Below, piece by piece: positions 17,838 to 26,822 of a DNA stretch of 64,000 bases. The notes beneath the pieces are model-generated. The model was not told the origin of the DNA. It saw nothing but the letters and a program-made list of their open reading frames with translations, and made no database searches. Location of the stretch: NCBI GenBank assembly GCA_015709575.1, contig CP054190.1:3160616-3224615 (forward strand), given 5' to 3'. Position numbers and translations under genes: made by a program. Positions within the stretch are counted from its first letter, which is position 1. Each line of letters begins with the position of its first letter. Origin of the DNA: Planctomycetia bacterium. Its GTDB lineage: Bacteria > Planctomycetota > Phycisphaerae > UBA1845 > Fen-1342.

Positions 17838-18089
17838 ATGGCACATAAAAAGGGTCAGGGGTCCACGCGCAACGGCCGCGACAGCAACCCGCAGTATCGC
17901 GGCGTCAAGCTGATGGGCGGACAGAAGGCTCGCACCGGCGCGATCATCGTGCGTCAGTGCGGCACGCCCTTCAAGCCGGGCATCGGCGTTGGCCGCGGTA
18001 AGGACGACACGCTCTTCGCGCTGATCGACGGCGTCGTGCAGTTCCGCGGACGCACCGTTTCGATCGTCGCTGCTCCTTCGTCGAACTGA
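17838..18089 (+). CDS. rpmA: 50S ribosomal protein L27
   Basis: An 83-residue protein with the full bL27 signature: '[20 protein letters not shown]', '[20 protein letters not shown]' and '[20 protein letters not shown]'. Its N-terminus reaches the peptidyl-transferase centre. GAGGTG lies six bases before the ATG. In most bacteria rplU (L21) is directly upstream; here smpB is upstream on the other strand and no L21 gene is in the window. Confidence 0.97.
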   Translation: MAHKKGQGSTRNGRDSNPQYRGVKLMGGQKARTGAIIVRQCGTPFKPGIGVGRGKDDTLFALIDGVVQFRGRTVSIVAAPSSN

Positions 18090-18090
18090 C

Positions 18091-18112
18091 CCGCGGCGCC
18101 CTGCCGCGCCGC
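18091..18112 (+). terminator. GC-rich hairpin just after rpmA
   Basis: Perfect 8-bp stem CGCGGCGC / GCGCCGCG with a CCTGCC loop, beginning two bases after the rpmA stop. It lacks a T-tract. The position fits a transcription end, but this remains inference. Confidence 0.5.
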
Positions 18113-18210
18113 GACTGCCGGACCGGGCACGGCCCGCCGAGCGCGCGCCGCACGGACTCGCGCAGGGTCTCGCCCCGCCGCGTCAACTCAGCCCGCCGGT
18201 CCGCGTCCTT

Positions 18211-18312
18211 CCGCCATCCGCCCGCATTCCTCCGCGGTCTGTCCGCATGATTCCGCCCTCCGCCATCCGCCCGCCCGCATTCCTCCGCGGTCTGTCCGCA
18301 TGACTCCGCTCT
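18211..18312. repeat. Tandem duplication of about 50 bp in the rpmA-gap intergenic region
   Basis: Two adjacent copies, 18211-18259 and 18260-18312, share CGCATTCCTCCGCGGTCTGT and flanking bases; the second has an extra CCCG. The rest of 18113-18536 shows no gene I can support. A weak TAGAAT at 18428-18433 is the only promoter-like sequence before gap. Confidence 0.85.
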
Positions 18313-18443
18313 CCGCCACCCATCCGCCGGCGATTGACTCGTGGCCGTTTCGCCGGGAATCACGCTGCCCCCGATCGTGCTCACGCAGCCGCTCCGACCC
18401 GATCCGCACAAATCCAATTCGTTGTCGTAGAATCCGCGATTGA

Positions 18444-19559
<1,116 letters not shown>

Positions 19560-19561
19560 CC

Positions 19562-19581
19562 CGCCGGCCGCGCTGCCGGCG
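19562..19581 (+). terminator. Hairpin after gap
   Basis: 7-bp stem CGCCGGC / GCCGGCG around a 6-base loop, three bases after the gap stop codon. No T-tract follows. Possible terminator. Confidence 0.4.
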
Positions 19582-19606
19582 CGAACCGTCACCGCATCTG
19601 ACCGAC

Positions 19607-19746
19607 GGGTGGCATGCAACGCCGTTCACCAATCGCCCGATAGTCGGCCGGGTGGCATGCCTTCGCGCCGGGTGGCATGCCTTCGCGCCGGGTGGCATGC
19701 CTTCGCGCCGGGTGGCATGCCTTCGCGGTACTCCGCGTAGGCATGC
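19607..19746. repeat. Hairpin repeat array, family A, copy 2
   Basis: Shares 63 identical bases (19607-19669) with 9555-9617. Four left-arm units are spaced exactly 20 bp apart (GCATGC at 19655, 19675, 19695 and 19715), and the array ends in a complete hairpin at 19715-19746 with the same TACT loop as copy 1. Unit length is 20 bp here and 21 bp in copy 1, so the two arrays expanded separately. Confidence 0.92.
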
Positions 19747-19794
19747 CGATGCGCGTACGCGCACAAACACTAGCGCACACTGACTTCGGGCCGC

Positions 19795-20208
19795 TCAATA
19801 AAACAGCGTCACGATCAGGTGCAGGTCGTTGTGCTTGCCCTCCACCACGCCCACCACGCTCGTCGCGAACTTGATCTGAACGTCGGGGTTGGCGTCCGCC
19901 CATTCGTTGATCTGATCGTCCAGGTGCTCCATCGGTCCGGTCGCGAGCTTGCAGTGAAATGTCTTGGCCCGCGTCGCAAAGCCGACATTCGTCGCCATCG
20001 CGCGCCGAAACGACGTCTTCGGCCCCCCCACAACCTTCCCCACCGCCGAATCTCCCGGCGACGCCCCGTCGCCCCCATCCGCATCCGGCCGGCAGTGGCT
20101 GCAATACAGCTTGCCGGCCAACCGGACCGCAATCCCCTCCTCGATGTGCTCGCGATAAACCGTCGCCCCGCACCCCGAACACGCCAGGATTCCCGCTTCC
20201 ATCGCCAT
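19795..20208 (-). CDS. Small zinc-ribbon protein, function unknown
   Basis: A 137-residue protein. The N-terminal third carries two CxxC pairs ('CSGC' at residues 10-13 and 'CSHC' about 24 residues later), a zinc-ribbon layout. The C-terminal half is a separate small domain ('EHLDDQINEWADANPDVQIK', 'VVGVVEGKHNDLHLIVTLFY') with an alternating hydrophobic pattern. GGAGG lies before the chosen ATG at 20208; a second ATG is at 20202. I recognise no named family. It lies next to the family A repeat array. Confidence 0.7.
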   Translation of the reverse strand: MAMEAGILACSGCGATVYREHIEEGIAVRLAGKLYCSHCRPDADGGDGASPGDSAVGKVVGGPKTSFRRAMATNVGFATRAKTFHCKLATGPMEHLDDQINEWADANPDVQIKFATSVVGVVEGKHNDLHLIVTLFY

Positions 20209-20344
20209 GTCCAATCCTCCGCGGATGGGCGGCCGCAATTACGGCCGGGTGCGGATACATGGTCGCCGCATTCGAACGGCCCGCCGGACCGGCGGGCGAT
20301 CAAGGGTCGGGAGCGGCGACACCGATATGCTTGCCGACGATCAG

Positions 20345-20350
20345 TATAAT
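20345..20350 (+). promoter_or_regulatory. Consensus -10 box upstream of the 20509 gene
   Basis: TATAAT, with no good -35 box at normal spacing. It lies about 160 bases before the ATG at 20509, in an otherwise featureless 300-base gap between divergent genes. Confidence 0.3.
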
Positions 20351-20508
20351 TCCGCGGCAACCGGCGGCAACACCGACCCCGCCACCGCCCGGATTCCGAC
20401 CCGACCCTGGCTGCGGCGCTTTATTCTCGCAACGCCCGTCTCAGGCATGTGGCGCACTGCGGCCAGGTGTCGCCGGTGGATCAGCGAGAGCCGATGGGAG
20501 CGAATAAC

Positions 20509-21018
20509 ATGCTGTTTCGCGACAATCCGCAGCAAAATCGGCCAACCGGGCGCCTGCCGCAGACACTTGGCGACTCGTCGTGCCCATGGCGCCTCCTGCT
20601 GGGTGTCGCGCTCGCTGCGGGCCTCGCCGCCGGCGGATGTCCCGCGGACCTCCTCACCAATCCCGATGCGGACGGCGGCGAAAATCAGTCGGGCAGCGAC
20701 ACGGCCGGTGTGCAGGCAAGCAAAAACCGCGCCCCCGTCGCGGCAGCCGGCGCGGATCGGACGGTCGCAGCCGGGGAGCTGGTGGTCCTCAACGGCACGG
20801 GAACGAAGGACGAGGACGGGGATGCCCTGATCTTCATCTGGCAGCAGATCGAGGGAGACGCCAAGGCCGACCTGGTCGGAATCTACTCATCGATCGCGCG
20901 CTTCGTCGCGCCCGATGTGTCGGTGGACACGGAGCTGACCTTTCGCCTCATCGCGGTGGATGGAGCCGCGGTGTCAACCGACGACGTGATCATCACGATC
21001 GCCGCCCCAACGGAGTAA
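20509..21018 (+). CDS. Putative lipoprotein with PKD/Ig-like domain
   Basis: A 169-residue protein. A hydrophobic segment ends in lipobox 'LAAGGC' ('GVALAAGLAAGGCPADLLTN'). After an Asp/Ser-rich linker comes one beta-sandwich domain of PKD or cadherin type: 'NRAPVAAAGADRTVAAGELV', 'LNGTGTKDEDGDALIFIWQQ', 'TFRLIAVDGAAVSTDDVIIT'. It is probably a surface or periplasmic binding module. GGGAG lies eight bases before the ATG at 20509; upstream ATGs at 20494 and 20449 are possible. It ends seven bases from the convergent protease gene. Confidence 0.68.
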   Translation: MLFRDNPQQNRPTGRLPQTLGDSSCPWRLLLGVALAAGLAAGGCPADLLTNPDADGGENQSGSDTAGVQASKNRAPVAAAGADRTVAAGELVVLNGTGTKDEDGDALIFIWQQIEGDAKADLVGIYSSIARFVAPDVSVDTELTFRLIAVDGAAVSTDDVIITIAAPTE

Positions 21019-21025
21019 CGGCCGG

Positions 21026-24000
21026 TCACGGGCACGGCATCCCCAGCGGCGGCGGAGCCAGCACGCATGCAACAAACGGATCGATGTCGAAGTTGTTGAT
21101 CGACCCGCTGTCGTCCAGGTCCCCCCAGCAGTGCCGCAGCGACCAGCAATTCTGCGTCCCGCCGGCCGTCAGGTAGCCCGCCGGGGCGGTCGGCGCATCC
21201 GGGCTGAGCACGCCCTGCACGAAATAGTCGATGTCGAAATTGTTCACCGCGCCGTCGCAGTTCGCGTCGCCCAGCAGCACCAGGCTCAGCGTGCCGGTCG
21301 CTTCCGCCGCTCCGCACGAGTTCGACACAACGACGCTGTATTCGCCCGCCGTCGTGATGTCGAACGGGTCAACCGTGAGCGCCGCGGTGCTCACGCCGCT
21401 GTAGGGCGCGCCCTCCGACAACGGCTCCCCGCCGCGACGCCACTCGATCGTCGGCGCGGGATCACCCGTCGCCGTCACCACCAGCGTCCCAATACCGCCG
21501 GCGCACACCACCCCCGGCTCAATCGCCCCGATCACTCCCGCCGCAATTCCCACGCCCAGCGTGGCCGGATCGCTCGTCACGGAGCCGCAGGCGTTTGTGA
21601 TCTCGACACGGTACGCGCCGGCATCCGCCATCCCGACCGCCAGCAGCTCCAGCGTGGGCGTCTGAGCGCCGACCAGCAGCGGGCCATCGGCCAGCGCCTC
21701 CGCGTCGCGCCGCCATTGAAACGTCGCGCCCGGGCCAAATGTGCCCGTGACGCTGAAGCTCGCCGGCTGACCATCACAGGCGTACACGTTCGCCGGATGC
21801 TGCGAAATCTCGATCGGCTCGGCCACGGTGAGCAGCGCCGCTTCGCTGGTCACGGTGCCGCAGCCGTTTTCAACCTCCACGTCAAACGCCCCGCCCAGCG
21901 CCACGCCCGCACTGCCAATCACCAGCTGCGCGCTGCCGACGCCCGAATATTCCGCCCCCTCGATCAGCGGCTCCCCTGCCCGCCGCCAGCGATAGGTGAG
22001 CGGCGCGGCGCTCTCTGCCGCGACTGTCAGCGTCACGGGTGAACCGGCGCAAACAGCCTGCGCCAATGGGTGCAGGATAATCTCCGGAAGCGCGGAACCG
22101 GCGTACTCATACGCGCCGAGATCCGCCAGCGGAGGATCGCCGACGCCCGAATCCATCGTTCCGCAATCATCGACGAACCGCAGCGCGCCGCCCGCGTCAA
22201 ACGGGGCGGCCTCGCTGGTGTCAGAATCGCCGTCCACGTCGAGCGGGTCACCCGCCAGCGCCGCGTTGTCGGCCGCGTCAATCGCCGGAGAATCACCCAG
22301 CAGCCGCAGATCGTCGTCGCTGGTCCCCGCCACCAGGTCCGTTCCAAGCCGGTCAGCGAAGCGCGGATCAGCATCGAGGATGAAATCCCCCGCGAAACCA
22401 CCCTCGACGATCGAACGCGCCACGCTCAGCGTCGTCTCCGCACCCGCCGCCACCAGCGGGTCGGGGCCGTTCTGCGTCACGATTGCGTTGCGGATCACGA
22501 TGCTGCCGCCCAGAGCGCTCAGCGCGCCGGCATCGCCGCCGTCGGCCGAGTTCCCGACCAGCGTCGGATGGATCAACTCCAGCACGCCGGAATCAACGCG
22601 CACCGCGCCACCCGCGCCGCTGGTCACCGAAAACGCCCGGTTGGCGTTGAACACGCTGCTCACAATTCTCGCGCCGCCCGATTCCAGCCACAGCGCCGCC
22701 CCCCCGACGGCCGAAGCCGGCGATTCGGCCACGTTCCCCGCCAGCATGACACCGTGCGCCTCGACCGTGCCGCCGGCGACGTGCAGCGCCGCACCGCCCT
22801 CAACCACGGCGCGATTGTCGCGCAGCGCACCGCCGACAATCGCCAGTTCTGCTCCCGACGCCACGTGCACGCCGCCGCCGCGGGCCGCCCGGTTGCCGTG
22901 CAGGTGGCAACGCTCCAGCCGCAGCACGCCGGCAGACACGACCGCCGCCCCGCCGTCGCCGTCGGCCTCATTAAACGACAGCGTGCTGTCCCGCAGCGTG
23001 ACGCTGCCGCCATGCAGCGACACCGCGCCCGCGGTCGAACAATGCGCGAAATTGGCGAGAATCGTGCAGGTTTCAACCTCCAGCATCGCATTCTGCGCAT
23101 GGATCGCCGCGCCCCCGCAGCCGGAGTTTTCGACGAACACGCAATCGCGGATGGTCGGCCCGCCGCCTTCGACCAGCAGTCCGCCGCCGCGCAGCTCAGC
23201 CAGCGCGCCGTCGGCGTTTCCGCCGCGGATCGTGAACCCATCCAGCACCGCCAGGCCGTTCGCCCCCAGGGAGCGAACGACGTGGTAAGCGTTGTCCTCG
23301 CGATGCACGAAATCCGGTTCGTCGTCTCCCAGCAGGTCCCCGTCCAGCACCGTGAGATTGGCGACCGGGTTGCGCTGCGCGAGGGCCGTTTCAGTGCCGA
23401 CGAAACCGCCGTACACGCGAACACCGCTCCGCAGCCGGAAGCTCGCCCCGCGATCACCGACGTCGCTCGGGCGGTAACTGCCGGCCGCCACCCAGATCTC
23501 GGTGTTGCAGCATTGCGCCGCGACGAGGGCATCCTGCAGCCGCGCATACGCCGAAGCCCACGATGTGCCGTTGTTCGCGCCGGTCGCGCCCTGTTTCACA
23601 TAAATCCGCGTCGAAGGCGGGCAGGCCGCCAGCACGGTCGGGTAGCGAATCGCGACCTGCACACACGTCGCGCCGCGGCAATTCGAGATCAGCGGATCGA
23701 CGTTGATCGACCCGGTCAGCCCGATCGTGCAGACGCCGACGCCCGTCAGCGCGTTGAAGGTCGCGGCCGGCACGATGATCGATTGTGCGTCGGGCGTATT
23801 CGGACAATCGGCCCCGCCGGCGCGGAACACCTGCCCCAGACCAACGCCGTTGAGGCTCACGTCGGCGTACTCATTCTGCGACGAGAAATCCGCGACGCCG
23901 TGCACGGTGATGGTGACCGGACCGGAGGCCGGCAACGGCGGCGTTGTGGTGGTCCAGCTCTGCGGCGCGCCCCAGCCGAAGTTGCACAGCGGCTCGCTGG

Positions 24001-26368
24001 CGTCGGCGAAGTTGGCGTCGCGCACATCGGCCACGCCGTCGAGATTGCAATCCGGACACAGATACAATTCGAAGTCGTCGATGTACCAGCCGTCAAAGCC
24101 GAACGCGCAGTCCTTGGAAAAATCGAAGCGAATCTGCACCGACTGCCCGCTCACCGCCAGGGCGCCCAGGTCAACGATCGAGTAGCCCCAGCGCCCGCCC
24201 GCTCCAATGAACGCCGTCTCGCCCGCCAACGGGTTCGTGTTGGATTGCGCGACGGTCCGCAGCCGGCCGTTGTACGGACCATGCAGGAACGCGCGGCGCG
24301 GCAGCGTCTGCCATTCCCCGCCATCCACCCGAACCTTCAGGTTGCCGCCGTCCCAGCCCCCCTCCACGGCCATGAAATGCTGGAACGCCGCCATCGGCAC
24401 GCCGCCCGCCGGCAGCACCACCACCGGCGAGAAGAGCGAGTGAATCCCCGCCTCACTGCCAACCCCGGAGCACGACCCCAGCACCGAATTGTGAATGTAC
24501 CACGCCGTGCCCGGACGACCCGACGGCAGCGACCCGTTCACCTGCACCCAGTCGTATGGCGTCGTCGGCCCGGAATTCCAGACCGTCCAGTCGCCCGGAC
24601 CGGACTCGAACGAATCCGCCAGCACCACGATGCGGCTCGCGCAGATCGGCCCCGGCGTCGGCTCCGCCACGTCATCCGTCCAGCCGCAGTTGCCGAGCTG
24701 ATCCATTTCCACCGCCAGCAGCGCCCGCTGCAATTGCAGGCGGTCATCGGCCGTCAGCATCGCGGCCGACGGCAGCCCCGTGCGCGGATCCGCGGGATAG
24801 CTGCCCACCAGGTCATCCGCAGCCATCAGCAGCGCCTGGTAGGCGTCGCCGTAGTCGGACGCGGGGGTCAGGTACACCGTCAGGGCGCGGTACCAGATCG
24901 CCCCGGTCTTGATCGGCCCGATCCCGATCACCGTGTATCCGTTGAACGTCTTGCCGTCGGTCGCCATCGCAAACGCGTGGTTCATCACGCCGCTTCCGAT
25001 GTGCACGCCGCCGGCGTCCAGCAACGGGCAGGTCTGCAAAGCGCTGAGGTTGCGATCCGGGTGATTGCGGCAGGTCGGCTGCCACATGTCGCGCACCAGC
25101 CCGGCCGTAAAGCCAGTGGCGTCCTCTCCGATCAGCCAGCGCACCCCGTTGACGTAGCCCGGGGCGCTGCTGCACCCGGTCGCGCGCAGCGTGTTCGGCG
25201 TGTCACGACCCGGCCCCGACGGCGACACATCCGGCCACAGGTGCTCGGTCGGCTCTCCGGGAAACGCCGCGTCTCCGTTAAAGAGGTCCACCAGCTCCCC
25301 GAAAATGTCGGACATGGATTCGTTGATCTGGCCCGATTGATTCTGGTAAATGAGATTCGCGGTGTACTGAGTCAGCCCGTGAATGAACTCGTGCGCCACA
25401 ACGTCGTCCGAGCAGGTGTTCGGGCACAGAATCGCCGCCTGAAGACTGTCATTCCACAGTGCGTTCGGACAGCCCGGCGCCGTGCTGTGAACGGTCGCCA
25501 CCAGCGCCATGCCCGCCCCGTCGAGACTGTCGCGGCCGAAAGCCCGATTCAGATAGTGATAGGTGTCCGCCGCGTAGTCATACGCCCGATCCACGTCGAC
25601 ATCACCGCTCGGTGGCTCCCCCTCCTGCCGCACCATGGTGCCGGGCAGCAGTGACGTCCCGCTCCCAGTGCGGATCTGCCGCGACAGCAGCGTGCAATCC
25701 AGCGCCCATTGATCGAGCAGTTCGCCGCTGTGCGCGTCCACGAACGCACCCATGCTCAATCCCGAGACCGTATCCGTCGCGATCAGCCGCCACGCCAGCC
25801 GCGGGCCGAAATGCGGATCGCCATACCAGCCGGGGTCAACCACCGTCAGCTCGCCGGCTCGAAACGCGACGCTCCCCACCCGCTCCTGCTTTTGGTAGAC
25901 GGCCTGCGCCGCCTCGACCGTCAGCTTCGGCGCAGGATCGAGCTTGTCCGGAATCGGACGGAAATGCCCGGTCACGCGACGGTAGTCGCCCCCCGGGTCG
26001 CGATGCACGCGCAATACGCCGCTGAACACCGGCACGCCCGCGTACACCTGCTCATAGGTGTAGTGCGTCCACCCCAGCGAATCGACCTCCGCCCGCCGCA
26101 GCCGCAACTCACGCGCCGCGTCGCGGATGCCATAGGCCGGACCAACCTGCTTCCAGAACGCGCTGTCAGGCCCTTGCTCATTGGCAGCCGTCTGCGCCAC
26201 CAGCGGCCCACCGTCCGCGGCGCGCACAAACTGCACCTTCGCCGTGTCCCCTGACCGCTGCACAAACAGCGGCGCGGAGCGGTCCGCGGAGAACGCGCAT
26301 GGACACGCAACGGCGGCAACAATCAGTGCGGCCGCGGGCCATGCCCGGCCGGATCGGCGACGGGGCAA
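21026..26368 (-). CDS. Secreted thermolysin-family (M4) metalloprotease mosaic with C-terminal EF-hand module
   Basis: A 1780-residue secreted protein. A signal peptide (about 1-27) is followed by a propeptide (to about 230) and an M4 peptidase domain with zinc site H326-E-F-I-H330 and third ligand E350 in 'NESMSD', at the same spacing as thermolysin; the catalytic His is H456 in 'GGVHIGSGVMNH'. Then come a jelly-roll-like region (about 580-760), a parallel beta-helix like DUF1565 proteins (about 920-1330, beginning 'IYVKQGATGANNGTSWASAY'), and three Ig-like domains (about 1428-1690). The tail has two 'NNFDID.FV' EF-hand-like motifs. The start is TTG at 26368, seven bases after AAGGAGGAG; no ATG serves. 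It is probably an extracellular or surface protease. Confidence 0.9.
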   Translation of the reverse strand: MPRRRSGRAWPAAALIVAAVACPCAFSADRSAPLFVQRSGDTAKVQFVRAADGGPLVAQTAANEQGPDSAFWKQVGPAYGIRDAARELRLRRAEVDSLGWTHYTYEQVYAGVPVFSGVLRVHRDPGGDYRRVTGHFRPIPDKLDPAPKLTVEAAQAVYQKQERVGSVAFRAGELTVVDPGWYGDPHFGPRLAWRLIATDTVSGLSMGAFVDAHSGELLDQWALDCTLLSRQIRTGSGTSLLPGTMVRQEGEPPSGDVDVDRAYDYAADTYHYLNRAFGRDSLDGAGMALVATVHSTAPGCPNALWNDSLQAAILCPNTCSDDVVAHEFIHGLTQYTANLIYQNQSGQINESMSDIFGELVDLFNGDAAFPGEPTEHLWPDVSPSGPGRDTPNTLRATGCSSAPGYVNGVRWLIGEDATGFTAGLVRDMWQPTCRNHPDRNLSALQTCPLLDAGGVHIGSGVMNHAFAMATDGKTFNGYTVIGIGPIKTGAIWYRALTVYLTPASDYGDAYQALLMAADDLVGSYPADPRTGLPSAAMLTADDRLQLQRALLAVEMDQLGNCGWTDDVAEPTPGPICASRIVVLADSFESGPGDWTVWNSGPTTPYDWVQVNGSLPSGRPGTAWYIHNSVLGSCSGVGSEAGIHSLFSPVVVLPAGGVPMAAFQHFMAVEGGWDGGNLKVRVDGGEWQTLPRRAFLHGPYNGRLRTVAQSNTNPLAGETAFIGAGGRWGYSIVDLGALAVSGQSVQIRFDFSKDCAFGFDGWYIDDFELYLCPDCNLDGVADVRDANFADASEPLCNFGWGAPQSWTTTTPPLPASGPVTITVHGVADFSSQNEYADVSLNGVGLGQVFRAGGADCPNTPDAQSIIVPAATFNALTGVGVCTIGLTGSINVDPLISNCRGATCVQVAIRYPTVLAACPPSTRIYVKQGATGANNGTSWASAYARLQDALVAAQCCNTEIWVAAGSYRPSDVGDRGASFRLRSGVRVYGGFVGTETALAQRNPVANLTVLDGDLLGDDEPDFVHREDNAYHVVRSLGANGLAVLDGFTIRGGNADGALAELRGGGLLVEGGGPTIRDCVFVENSGCGGAAIHAQNAMLEVETCTILANFAHCSTAGAVSLHGGSVTLRDSTLSFNEADGDGGAAVVSAGVLRLERCHLHGNRAARGGGVHVASGAELAIVGGALRDNRAVVEGGAALHVAGGTVEAHGVMLAGNVAESPASAVGGAALWLESGGARIVSSVFNANRAFSVTSGAGGAVRVDSGVLELIHPTLVGNSADGGDAGALSALGGSIVIRNAIVTQNGPDPLVAAGAETTLSVARSIVEGGFAGDFILDADPRFADRLGTDLVAGTSDDDLRLLGDSPAIDAADNAALAGDPLDVDGDSDTSEAAPFDAGGALRFVDDCGTMDSGVGDPPLADLGAYEYAGSALPEIILHPLAQAVCAGSPVTLTVAAESAAPLTYRWRRAGEPLIEGAEYSGVGSAQLVIGSAGVALGGAFDVEVENGCGTVTSEAALLTVAEPIEISQHPANVYACDGQPASFSVTGTFGPGATFQWRRDAEALADGPLLVGAQTPTLELLAVGMADAGAYRVEITNACGSVTSDPATLGVGIAAGVIGAIEPGVVCAGGIGTLVVTATGDPAPTIEWRRGGEPLSEGAPYSGVSTAALTVDPFDITTAGEYSVVVSNSCGAAEATGTLSLVLLGDANCDGAVNNFDIDYFVQGVLSPDAPTAPAGYLTAGGTQNCWSLRHCWGDLDDSGSINNFDIDPFVACVLAPPPLGMPCP

Positions 26369-26639
26369 CCTTCCACTCCTCCTTCATGAACCCGCGGCGC
26401 GGAACGCTCCGCGAGAGCGCCGCCGGAGTCGGCGGCTGGTCCAGCGCGCCGCATCGGACCGCCGACAACCGGGCCTCTCACGCCGGCCGCCGGCTCTCCG
26501 TGTGCGACAACGAACATCCTATCCGCGGAAAGCGCCTGACCGCGACGGATTTTCGCGCCCTCCTGACACCGAATTCATGCCGTTTGACCGCCCGGGCGTC
26601 CATTTCGATCGAAACCGTGCGCTGCCCGGGCGTTCTCGG

Positions 26640-26669
26640 TTGGAGTGGACCCCTGGGCACGCCTAGAAT
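26640..26669 (+). promoter_or_regulatory. Possible promoter in the divergent protease-kelch gap
   Basis: TTGGAG (26640-26645), an 18-bp spacer, then TAGAAT (26664-26669), about 150 bases before the kelch gene. The remaining 26369-26822 shows nothing else I can name. Confidence 0.3.
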
Positions 26670-26822
26670 TCTGCCGATCGGTGTGCGCGCCGGGGAACAG
26701 GTCCGGATAACTTTGGCCAGATCACCCGCTCCCTTCCGATCGGCGGCCCCACGCCCGCCGGTCGCCCGGGTTTCAGCATCGCCCGAGCGCCGTACGGCGT
26801 TGGAGCAACGGAGGTTGGAAGC

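Noticed and set aside
22070..25654. 1194-residue open frame antisense to the M4 protease
   Set aside because: Arg/His-rich noise frame opposite a well-supported coding sequence; no conserved motif.
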